Position numbers and translations under genes: made by a program. Positions 47,509 through 58,600 of a DNA stretch of 64,000 nt are shown piece by piece. Source of the stretch: Ailanthus altissimus (Eukaryota > Streptophyta > Magnoliopsida > Sapindales > Simaroubaceae). Location: assembly GCA_946807835.1 (NCBI GenBank), contig OX327704.1, positions 2,170,001 through 2,234,000 on the forward strand, read 5' to 3'. Each line of letters starts with the position of its first letter. Within the stretch, counting starts at the first letter, position 1. Under the pieces are notes generated by a model. The model was given only the letters and a program-made list of their open reading frames with translations, did no database searches and was not told where the DNA came from.

Positions 47509-47526
47509 CTTACCTATTTACCGGGG

Positions 47527-50500
47527 ATGGGGAAGAAAGGTGGCAGCGGTTGGTTGTCGACGGTGAAGAGAGTTTTTCAATCATCTTCTAACAAGGACTT
47601 GCAAGAGAAAAAGGTAACCCCTTTCATTATTATTTTTTAAAAAAAGTTTTTTATATTTGTTTTTTTCAATATCAAAATAGAGGGGATTTGAACTCGAGAT
47701 TTATCTCTGAAGTAAATATACTATTAATTCTTTATCATTCAACTGTTAACAAAGGTATTACTTTTTTTTTTTTTTAATTATACTTTTAAGCAAAGATTTG
47801 CAGTTTTGATTAATGCTTTAATATTACTTTTCTTGATTGGTTTGATCTTTCCTTTTTTACCCACCATTTTTTACTTTATTATATATATATATATACGTCT
47901 GCATTTGACTTAATTTCATCTTCACCCTTCACCTAATTTCCAAACAAAACTTAATGGTTACATTTATTTCCATAAAATACTTTTGTTGTAGGTAAATGCA
48001 ATAATTCAGTAGTACTAATTTGGCCTTGCTTTACTTTTATGACACTACATATGCAATTCTCTTATATACATATATGGCCACATAAATTCACAAAATAAAT
48101 TAATGTGATATTTCAGTTCAAGAAGATTGTAAATAAACCATTAATATTTTTTTTTGTGAATAAGATAATTTTTAATGTATAATATACAAATCAAATGGGC
48201 ATATGAAGAATTATTTATGGGAATTTATAAGCTATACATTGGTATTTTTATTTCTTTTTACTTTTTTTTCATGTAATAATGTACCTATTTGCAAATGTAA
48301 TGCAAAGAATTTCATTTGGTCAACTAGAAAACATTATTCTATATGTATAAATATAAATTATATTATTGAAATTCATGAATTTAATAATATATGATTATTA
48401 TTGAGCTATAGTTCAGTGATAAAAGATTTATAATACACTTTCAATTTTAATTTTGTAAAAAACTTATATCGCAATAAAATTAATAAAAAAATGAGATAGT
48501 TTAGATGCTTATTATAAAATGAATTTTTATAATATTTAATAAAGTCCCTCCTTTTCATGGAAACTAAGGAATAAATGGGACAAAAAAGAATAGTAGAACC
48601 CAATAAAGATGAGATTATAACTAACCATTATTGAAGGATTGGAAGATCACATTGACCTCTCTCAACCACTAAAGCCCTAACCTTTTATTCTATTTTGGAG
48701 GTTGCTAGCTAGGACCATTAAGACATCAAATCAAATACATATATATATTTATGGTCCCCTATCAAAATGACCCAATTTTGCTAACTCTTTGATACATTGT
48801 TATCAAGGCACCTAAGCCCATCACTATCATTTAGTTTGATCATCACGTGCTTGATGTGTTAGATCACCATCATGCCAAAATTTACATTTTCTTTTGTTGA
48901 TTTTCATTTTCCCAATTTGAAAAAAAAAGCTGAGGAAAATTCCATCCAACCCATATTATGTTTTCTTGCATATTATAATTTGATGATTCATGTATTTGAT
49001 TTGCATAATCATAACAAAATTTACAATTTGGTACTATCCTAGGCATGTTTCTACCAAATATTACAAGAAATTGTGTAATCCAATTTGATGAATAGAAAAC
49101 ATTGTAATAGTGTGTTAGCAAAGCAATCATTAAAAGGTATAATTAAGAAATAAATTGAACAAGGCTGCGGGAATTAATTGTAGGTTTTAGATAATTTTTA
49201 AAAAATGGAATGTGCAGTGAAATTATTTATACAAATCTTCTGAACTTAATATTTTTAGGTTTTATTTGTTGTATTGACTTTCCTGTTTTTATTCTCTAAT
49301 TATATTACGTTATGTTAATCAATTTGTACGAATGAGTTTGTATAAATTTTTTAATATATAAAGTATTATTATTATGAGTAATATTATATATTTTAAATTA
49401 TATCTCAAATAATGATATGTTAAATAATTATTAAGTGGTAAAATTGTGTAAATTTTAAATTTATCCATCATACCCAATAATTGCTTGACATATTATTACT
49501 TGAAATACAATTTGAGATACAAACTTGGAATGTATATATAGAATAATGCTATACATCTCAAATTTGTATTCCAATTTGTATTTCAAATAATGATGTATCA
49601 AATAATTATTAGATTTAATGAATAATTTTAAAATTTATACAGTTCCATCACTTAATTATTACTTGACATATCATTGCTTGAGATACAGTTTCAGATGTGT
49701 AACAATATTTTATTTTATATATATATATTTAAAAAATAGGGGTATGAATTAAAATGATATTTGTTTAAATGGATGATATTGGTTGCTATAGCAGTACTAA
49801 TGAATGTGAGCATTATTGATAAATGCTAACGCTAAGCAAATTACAACATGATTTTCAGAATGAAAATAGTTATGCGGAGAAATGGCAACATGAGGCCCCG
49901 GAGGTGGTGTCATTTGAACATTTTCCTGCTGAGAGTTCGCCGGACGTGACGAACAACGAGAGCACTGGATCAACTTCAGTGACCGAAGATAGGAACCATG
50001 CTATTGCTGTTGCCGTAGCCACGGCGGCTGCTGCAGAAGCAGCGGTTGCTGCTGCTCAAGCAGCAGCTAAAGTTGTTAGATTGGCTGGTCATGGGCGCCA
50101 CTCAAAGGAAGATAGAGCAGCAACTCTCATACAATCACATTATAGAGGCTACTTAGTAATGTTCATTTACCCTTTTTATCTTTCTTTTGATTGCCCACAT
50201 ATTATATTAGGCATGCTTATTAATTAATTTGCCACTAATTAAGTTCTATATGTATAACAAATCCCCAGCTACCTTTACTTAGAGACACCTTTTTTTCATT
50301 AAACGCCACTAAATTTTGCTATTCTTGTTGTTGTTACTATTATCTTTATAACCAAAATGCAATCCTTAATTAAAAACTCTATATACCAAAATTGCATTAA
50401 AAGACCAAAATTTCTTTTTCTACATATATTATTTAAAGGCCTCCCAGAGTTATATTTTAGATTTTAATCTCTCTAACTTTTCAATTCTAATATTTTAGTC

Positions 50501-52398
50501 CCTCACATTATATTCTTTATCCTCTACAATTTTTTATTTTTGACATTTTAATCCCTCATATAGTCGTACATATATGCTAGTAGTTGTAATTCAGGAGCGG
50601 ACTTGTTTACGCCCTACAAAATTTTTAAGCTTTTACGCTTTAAAATATATATTTTTATGATTTGAGTCTGACATTATTGAAACTTATATGATTAAACTCT
50701 AATTTCATAAAAAAATTTACTTTTACGTTTAGCCTCTCTCCCATCCTTTAAATTCTGGTTCTGCCTCTAGTAATTCTTCACTCTAACATTTGTCTCCCAT
50801 AATTTCAACTCTATTTTTGCCCTTATTTGTAATTTACAAAAACTTAAATTTGTTTAACTTAATTGAAATGATATGGTTGATTATGAAGGCTCGGCGAGCG
50901 TTGCGGGCATTGAGGGGACTGGTGAGGCTACAGGCATTAGTAAGAGGGTATAATGTGAGAAAGCAAGCGCAAATGACAATGCGGTGCATGCAAGCGCTGG
51001 TTCGTGTGCAAGCAAGAGTGCGAGCTCGCAGGTTTGAACTGGCTCACGAGAAGCTTCGAAAGAAAGTAAAAGAAGACGAAGAAGAAGAAGAACAACAAGT
51101 GGTAGAGGAACTGCAAAAGCAGAGGAGGAGCCCAATATTGAAACAGTACTCTTCAGGAGGCTGGGATAATGGCCGCCATCAGAGCTCAGAGAAGCTTAAA
51201 GAAAATCCAGCGTCGAGAAAACACGACGCCTTGATGAAAAGAGAAAGAGCCCTCGCTTATGCTTATGCCTACCAGGTTAGTTTGCTATTCCCTTCTAATT
51301 AATTTAAGGGAAAATAACCATTATCCTTCGATATTTTATTACATATATTTTTTTTAAAAAAAATTCAAAATTATTCGTTATTATTTTTTACAGTGGTAAT
51401 CGATATTTTTTTTAATATTCTTTTTATTTTTAAAAAAGATAATGAGTAGTTTTAAAAAATTTAAAAAACTAATAAATAATTAAAATAATATATATATAAT
51501 TTTTTAAGAGATTATAATATAGCAGTTGTTTATAAAAATGTTAGCGAATAGTATTACACTTATCAAATAATATTTTAAATTAATGTATTAAATAATTACA
51601 AAATAATATAAAATAATAAAAACAATAATATATAAATTTTAAAAATATATATAATTTGTTTCACATATTTATTCTGTCATAATTCACATGTAACAACAGC
51701 ATCAACAGCAACAGCACTCGCCATCTGATCACTCAAATGGCAGAGACATTGTAGAACTTTATGCCCACGAGAGCGAGAGCGGGCAATGGGGCTGGAACTG
51801 GCTGGAGCGTTGGATGTCAACGCAACCTTACGACCACGGCCGTCACTTAGCCCCAAACGAACCTTCTTACACCGCACTCACAGCCGCCGCCGCCTGCGGC
51901 ACCACCGCCAGCACCACCACCGATGACATGCTCTCCGAAAAAACCGTCGAAATGGACGTGGTCACTCCACCTCCAGGCTCAAGCGTCACCCCCACCAAGA
52001 TCGCAATGTTCAATCGAGAATTATTACAGCAGCAGCGCCCCTCACACAATGTTCCGAGCTACATGGCACCGACGAAGTCGGCAAAGGCCAAAGTGCGAAG
52101 CCAAGGCATTGTCAAGCAGCAGCAGCAGAGGAGTCCCAATTTGACTCCGCAATGGAACTCGTCAACAAAGAAAAGTTCAGGTTCAGTGCTTGGGGGTTCG
52201 GGCTGTGATTCTTCAAGCTCTGGCGGCGGAACGACAGCGACGTATCAGACCCCGAGGAGCCCGAGCCAAGGGCACTATAATAATAATAATAGAGGCAGCC
52301 GGGTCGGACGGGTTACCGGATTTAGCCCGGATTCGAGTGCCGGTGAAGATTGGAGGAAGCCTCTTGCTGGTCATGGTTGGAGAAATGATTTTGTTTGA
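47527..52398 (+). CDS. IQD21: IQ67-domain calmodulin-binding protein (IQD21-like)
   Basis: Four exons, 47527-47613, 49859-50155, 50889-51275 and 51700-52398, all joined in phase 0, give 489 residues. The N terminus is [18 protein letters not shown], typical of IQD proteins. Exon 2 has an Ala-rich helix ([20 protein letters not shown]) and begins the first IQ motif ([10 protein letters not shown], to residue 128). Exon 3 completes the IQ67 region with [20 protein letters not shown] and [15 protein letters not shown]. The DUF4005 motif [17 protein letters not shown] is at about residues 374-391, and the protein ends GWRNDFV. The intron inside the IQ motif is the hallmark of the family. IQD proteins bind calmodulin and act as scaffolds at microtubules, membrane or nucleus. 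The resemblance to IQD21 rests on N- and C-terminal motifs from memory. Confidence 0.9.
49375..49720. repeat. Two adjacent hairpin MITE copies, family 1, in IQD intron 1
   Basis: Copy 1 (about 49375-49540) and copy 2 (about 49541-49720) each have a left arm with CTCAAATAATGATATG-like sequence and an inverted right arm such as TGACATATTATTACTTGA, around an AT-rich centre. They are head to tail. Both lie in the last part of the IQD gene's first intron. Confidence 0.6.
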
Positions 52399-52598
52399 TT
52401 TTGGTAAATTAATTTGTGTGCGTGCGAGAGAGACCACTGTTGATGAAACTAAGTTCCCACTTGTTATTTTAAAAAAAAAAAAAAACAATTCCACTTGTTA
52501 TTATTTATTCTAAACCGGACCAATTCTTTTTTTTTTTTTAATTTGTTAGTTGTAATATAATTTTTTTATGTGATTATATATTTTATCGTTGTTTTGTT

Positions 52599-52620
52599 TA
52601 TATATATATATATATATATA
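52599..52620. repeat. (TA)n microsatellite
   Basis: Eleven uninterrupted TA dinucleotides about 200 bases after the IQD stop codon. Confidence 0.85.
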
Positions 52621-53485
52621 GGAATTGTAGACGTTAATTTTTTTTTTTTAAAGTGTGGTTATTCATTTTTTAAACAAGTTTGATATTTAATTTTAGTAAA
52701 AATAATATTTAGTTCCTTAAGATTTCAAGAAAGAGACATACAAAATTTTGAAAATTTAAAATTTTTTTTTACATTCTTATTAAATAATAAAATTTATTAA
52801 AATTAAAAAAAATGACAAAAATAAAAATTTATTATATTTTGACTAAAAAAATGCAAGTTATTACCTGTCATGATCAATCACCAATAATTAACAACGGTCA
52901 ACCACCTACCAACAATGTAACACGATCAATAGTGGTCAACACAATCAACGGGCAATGAACAATGGTCAACAAGTTATGAATGGTGGTCAATACTTGTTGA
53001 TCAAGCCTATTTTTTTGAATAGTTTAATTAATGATAATATATTAATAAATTTATAAACTATATGATCGAAAAATTAGAATCGTTTAATTAGTTAAATTAT
53101 TGATTTTTTACCATTAGGTTAGTATTTAAATTAATTAATTATTTTTTCAATCATAACAATAATATAATTATATAAAATATTATCATAAATACTCTTGAGT
53201 TTTAATTTAATTTTATCAATATTCCAAACTTTGAGAAATAAGTAATAATGTCAAACAATTAAAAAATATTTCGTTAGAATTAATAAAATTACGTAAAATA
53301 ATTAAATTATACTTTTAAATAAAAAGTAATGAAATGACATTACACAGCAAACGAGAAACACATTTTCTCATAAAAAATTTTAAATTTTAATAATAAATTA
53401 TAATAATTTTTAATTAATAAATAATTATAACATTAAAATATAATTTTTTTTAAAAGAGGTTGTTTTTGCAGCGACCACATTTGGC

Positions 53486-53640
53486 CACTACAACAATACC
53501 CACATTTACTCGTTACAATAGTGGCCACTTTTTGGCACGTGCTTTGGCCGTAGTTGTGGGTGCTACAACAATGGCTAAAAGTGATTGCCTGAAACGGGGG
53601 CTACTTTTGGTAGTTGGCCATTTTTTAAAAAATAATTATT
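53486..53640 (+). mobile_element. Possible CACTA-type transposon end fragment
   Basis: It begins CACTACAACAATACC, which resembles CACTA element termini, and is followed by repeated GGCCACT / TTGGCCGTAG / GTTGGCC motifs like subterminal repeats. It is distinctly less AT-rich than its surroundings. No opposite end or transposase is seen, so this is tentative. Confidence 0.25.
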
Positions 53641-54630
53641 TATTATTTGATCACCAGAATAGAAGGGTGTTTGGTAAGAGATAAGAATTGTTTGGATAAA
53701 ATAACTTTTATTTAAATCTTTCTATAAGATCTATGGGTTTTTTATTATCAAATATGAAGTTTTCAAGCTCTTATATAAATGATACCATAAGAAAATTATA
53801 ACTTTTAACTTATTCTGATACATTGTTTTTTTTTTTGATTGTCTTTTTCAAACTATTAGATTAGAGGTGCATCTTGGTATTTAATATTTATGATAAATAA
53901 TATTTTTTTCAGAGACATTAAGAGTAAAGATTTATAAATTTGTAAGAGATATTTTTTAGGAGCTTTAAACATAAATAAGAGAGTTAAAATTAATATGATG
54001 AAATATAAATATTATTTAACAAATATATAATGTAAAATATAAATATAAGAAGTAATTATAAGAGATATTACCTTCTATATACATAAAATAATCTTAATTA
54101 AAAGGCATAATTTTTATGTATTAATAGTATTGAGGAGACATAATTTTTCATTTATTTATAACAATAAGGAGGTTATGGTCTTTCATAAATGATAATAATG
54201 AGGAGGTATAACCTTTCATAAATTGAGAATAATAAATAGACATATAACTTTTCATAAAATGATAATAATAAAGAGACATCCTTCTATATGAATAAGTGAT
54301 TAAAAGAAATAGATTATAAAATTTTAAATTTTAGTTTAAAATTATAATAAAGAATATTTGTCTTTATTTTTTGATGTAAAAGGTTTAAACGAATGGCAGC
54401 CACAGAGCATATTTATAAAGATTATAACATGCAATGATATAAACATATTACAAATAATAATTGAATATAAATAAAACATGTAAACATAAAAAAATATAAA
54501 ATAAAGTAAATTAAGAATTTAATATGAAAATTAACAATTGAATTTATCTTAAAATTGTGAATGAATAATAAAGATAAGAGTTATGGATAATTTATATAAT
54601 AAGAAGCCTCAGGAAATTATTATAAAAAAA

Positions 54631-54794
54631 ATAATGTTAAATATTTTAAATTATATTTTAAATTAAATTTTAAAAAGTGACGTGTTAAATAAATATTAAG
54701 CATAATAAATTATTTTAAAATTTATATTATTTTATTACTTAATATTTATTTGATATATTATTTTTTAAATATAATTTAATATACCTAATATTAT
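54631..54794. repeat. Hairpin MITE copy, family 1
   Basis: The left end ATAATGTTAAATATTTTAAA and the right end TTTAATATACCTAATATTAT are inverted. GTGTTAAATAAATATTAAG mirrors CTTAATATTTATTTGATAT in the middle. Confidence 0.55.
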
Positions 54795-55202
54795 AATAGT
54801 ATTAAAAGTGTATGAATTATAAAAAGATTATTTATATATTTATCGATATAAAAGGGATTAAATTCACCAATTTCCCCCTCCCCACCGCCTTTACAACATT
54901 TATGAATATTTTTACAGGTTTCTCATTTAAATTAAATTAAATCGAATCCAATCAACTTTATTTTATAATGATTAATATTTTTTTTTGTCCTTTTGAAGAA
55001 TTATTAACATACCAAATCATTTACGCTAACTGAAAGCGCAAAAATTCTGAACAAAATAACTTGGTCACTAATAGCTTTGGGCAAGTATTTGAAAACTCAC
55101 TTGAGATACTTGCGAACTTTGCAGCTCGTGTCGAAATGGTATGAACTCAATTTCGAGAGCTAATTTGAGTGCATATTTTCATATTCTTATTAGTAGTAAT
55201 TC

Positions 55203-55544
55203 GTGGTGTGTGAGAAAATAATATTACTATGCGAAGTGTGTGCCAGTCGTTCGATAAAATGCCTCTTTGAAGCCAGTAGCTTGGTTTGGTTCTTGCTGAA
55301 TTTTGGAATTTGGGTAGAATATTGTTTTGCTAACAATTTATCCACATATGATAAAAGAAGCAAAGTTTGGACTGATGGGTTTGTTTTTCTTGTTGAAGCT
55401 ATCTTGCAGCATTTGAAGGTTGAAGATGAAAAAAGAGATAACGAGCTTAGTGGGTTTGACGAGATTTTGCAAAAGAAACTTGGTCTTACTGCAAAACAGG
55501 AACCTCCTTCCAGTAAATTCATTGTTTTTGTCTTTGTTAGGTAA
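55203..55544 (+). other. Unrecognised 113-codon frame overlapping maturase exon 1
   Basis: A reading frame without stops runs GTG 55203 to a stop at 55542-55544, with normal-looking amino acid composition (SKVWTDGFVFLVEAILQHL, then LSGFDEILQKKLGLTAKQEP). It overlaps the proposed maturase first exon in another frame. I do not recognise it. It may be an exon remnant of another gene, together with the coding-like stretch near 55060-55140, or chance. Confidence 0.35.
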
Positions 55545-58469
55545 GATTTTTCATGCTTATTCTTTGTTGCATTGCTGTGTGTGTACTAAAATGAATTGCA
55601 TTATGAAGTATTGGACAATGTAAATATATTGCATGTCATAGGTTTCGTCTTTAACATCTGAGGAATTTAGTGAGTTAAAGAATGAGGATTTGTTTGGTAT
55701 AGAGGTGTTTCTACTCAACTTTGGAAGCACAGCAGTTGAAGTGTTTGGTAAACACTATTTACACTTCACAGCCTGATGTTTACCAGATACCTACCTACTT
55801 TCACTCTACCGTTAGCGCCTTCACCCCATAACAGTTGTGGCTTTAATACTAAATGGACCCTTAGTGTAAGCTTCTGTGAAAACTTTCTTGTGTAACTATA
55901 TATCTTGAAAGTGGTTGGCCTTAGTGGTTAAAATAAAGCTCTGTTGAGTTGAGTTGAACTTCACATCATGTTTTAAAGAACTCAAATTATTTTCTCGTTC
56001 CTTATTAATGTCTTATTCTGGAATTGTTCAGTCGATTGGCTGGGCAATTATTAAGTTTCTGTAAGATCACAATATGCAGTTCCATAATTAAATTTCAATA
56101 TGGAACCGTCCCTTTTTGCCTCAACTAAATGGGAATAACTATTTGTGATAACAGGTAGAGATGTGAAAGGAGGGCAAGGTTCTGTTGGTTATTCTACTCT
56201 TGCAGCACCTGAAGATGTTGAGGATAAGGGAACTGGGAAAACGACACTGGCAAAAAACTTAGCATGCCTTGTTGAAGAGTCTTCTAAATTTGATGAGAAA
56301 CCACCCAAGAGTCGAATGGAGCTCAGGAGGTTTTACGAAATCCGCATAAAGAAGAGAGTGAAGGAGCAATATATTAATGGGAAGTTTAAAGATCTAATGG
56401 CAAAAGTGATTTCCAATCCGGAAACTCTTGAGGATGCCTACAATAACATTTTGCTCAACTCAAACGTTGATGTAACTGTAAATAATAGCATTATATCTTC
56501 TAAATCAATATCAGAAGAGCTCTATAGTGGAAATTTTGATGTCAAAGCTAATATCTTCACCATCTCAACAAAGGGTGCAAGGAAAGAAGTCCTAGTTCTT
56601 CCTAATCTTAAGTTAAAAGTAGTTCAAGAAGCCATCAGGATAGTTTTGGAGATTGTTTACAGGCCCTTCTTTTCTAAGATTTCGCATGGTTGTCGAAATG
56701 GCAGAGGACACTTCACAGCATTGAAGTACATCAGGAAAGAGATCTTGAATCCTGATTGGTGGTTTACATTACTCTTAGATAAAAAATTGGATGCTTGTGT
56801 GCTGTCCAAACTCATCTCAGCAATGGAGGAAAAGATAGAAGATCCCTTGTTATGTGATACCATCCAAACAATGTTTGATGCCCAGGTACTCAATTTAGAG
56901 TTTGGCGGTTTCCCAAAAGGCCATGGTCTTCCACAAGAAGGAGTATTGTCCCCTATACTAATGAATATATATCTTGATCTCTTTGACCGTGAATTTTACA
57001 GATTGTCAATGAGATATGAGGCCATCAACCCAAATTTTCATGTAGGTGGAGAGGGATCTGATTCCAAGCTACGCAGTTGGTTCAGGCGACAGTTAAAAGA
57101 CAATGATCTTAATCATATGGCTGACGAGAATTCAGGTCCAAGAGTTCACTCTTGCCGCTTCATGGATGAGATGTTTTTTGCTGTTTCTGGTTCTAAAGAG
57201 ATTGCTCAAGCCTTCAAGTCTGACATTGTAAATTACTTGCAAAATTCCTTGCACTTGATTGTTGATAATGAAACACAAATATTACCATTTGAGAGGCCTG
57301 ATGGGGTTCGCTTTTTAGGCACTTTGGTTAGAAGACAAGTGGAAGAGAGTCCTTCAGTAAAGGCTGTTCACAAGTTAAAGGAAAAGGTCAAGTTGTTTGT
57401 TTTACAGAAACAAGAGGCTTGGAATGCTGGGACAGTTAGAATTGGGAAGAAATGGTTGGCTCATGGTTTGAAGAAGGTAAGAGAGTCAGAGATCAAGCAT
57501 TTAGCTGATAGTAGTTCTACTTTGTGCCAAATTTCCAGCTTTCGTAAAGCGGGGATGGAAACTGACCACTGGTACAAGTTTTTGTTAAAAATATGGATGC
57601 AAAACATTAAAGCAAAAGCAGCAGAGAGTGAAGAATTACTTTTATCTAAATATGTTGCAGAACCAGCCCTTCCCCCTGAACTAAGAGAATCTTTTTATGA
57701 ATTTCAGAAGCGTGCGGAAGAATATGTTTCTTCTGAGACAGCTGCTACTCTTTCTGTTTTGCCAAATTCATGTTCTTCCACCAAATCTTTCACTGTCACC
57801 AAAATTTTAGCTCCTGTGAATGCTATAAAAAAGCGTCTTTTACGGTATGGGTTGATTACATCTGAAGGTTACCCCCGTACAAATTCTCTGCTCATCTTAC
57901 AAGATGACACCCAAATCATTGACTGGTTTGCAGGAATAGTTTGCCGTTGGGTTAGATGGTATAGAGAGTGTGACAACTTCAGTGAGATAAAGCTGATAAT
58001 TTCTAATGAAGTTAGAAAATCATGTATTCGTACTCTAGCAGCAAAGTATCGAATTCATGAAAGTGAAATAGAAAAATCATTTGATTCAGAGCTGAGCAGA
58101 ATTCCCTCTACCGAGGAGATAGAGCATGAAATGGCATATGAGTCATCAGATTCTGAAGATTTTACTAACAATGAGGCATTGATGTATGGAATTCCTTATA
58201 GTGGATTGTGTTCATTGTCACTAGTAAGAATGGTGAGCCAGTCCCGGCCTTGCAATTGTTTCGTTATGGGATGCCCAGCTGCAGCTCCCACTGTTTATGC
58301 TCTTCATGTGATGGAAAGACAGAAATTTCCTGGCTGGAAGACAGGGTTCTCAAGTTGCATCCATCCCAGTCTGAATAAAAGGCGAATTGGACTGTGTAAA
58401 AAACACTTAAAGGATCTGTATTTAGGTCATATATCACTTCAGTCAATTAATTTCAATGCATGGAAATGA
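55426..58469 (+). CDS. nMAT4: Nuclear-encoded group II intron maturase (nMAT4-like)
   Basis: Exon 1 (55426-55540) and exon 2 (56155-58469) join in phase 1 to give 809 residues. The donor is TTAG|GTAAGA and the acceptor ATAACAG. Exon 1 encodes a basic, hydroxylated N terminus (GLTRFCKRNLVLLQNRNLL) suited to a mitochondrial presequence. The RT-like domain includes GLPQEGVLSPILMNIYLDLF at about residue 295. The catalytic YADD position reads FMDE (57159-57170). Domain X includes CIRTLAAKYRI near residue 662, and a Cys-rich C-terminal endonuclease-like region has CNCFVMGC near residue 737. This plan marks type 2 nuclear maturases. nMAT4 of Arabidopsis is needed for nad1 intron splicing in mitochondria. 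The assignment to nMAT4 rather than nMAT3 rests on recalled similarity (TGKTTLAKNLA, RMELRRFYE). Exon 1 is inferred. Confidence 0.85.
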
Positions 58470-58600
58470 GGGGTCCAATCAATTTAGAATCAGTGGGCGG
58501 CAGGTTATCTTGGGCAGTTAATTACACAAGCATATAGAAATTGCAGAAGCTGCCATCAATGCTTTAAGTAGGGGTGGGTGTTTCCGGTTCAAGGTCGGTT
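58470..58600 (+). other. Probable 3' UTR of maturase gene
   Basis: Non-coding sequence follows the TGA. No clear poly(A) signal was identified, so the end of the transcript is not defined. Confidence 0.35.

Larger units (their letters stand above)
52399..55200. other. Intergenic, IQD to maturase gene
   Basis: Mostly AT-rich with no complete gene. It contains an AT microsatellite (52599-52620), a cluster of GGTCAA motifs (52896-52990), a possible CACTA-type end (53486 onward) and a family 1 MITE (54631-54794). A short coding-like stretch at about 55060-55140 (NSFGQVFENSLEILANFAARVEM) ends at a GTATGA donor-like site and is unexplained. Confidence 0.5.

Noticed and set aside
50790..50888. ATG-starting extension before IQD exon 3
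   Set aside because: Intron sequence; the acceptor at 50888 joins the IQ motif precisely (GYL to ARRAL).
52190..52513. 107-codon frame over IQD exon 4
   Set aside because: It is another frame of the IQD coding exon; the IQD frame has DUF4005 and a conserved C terminus.
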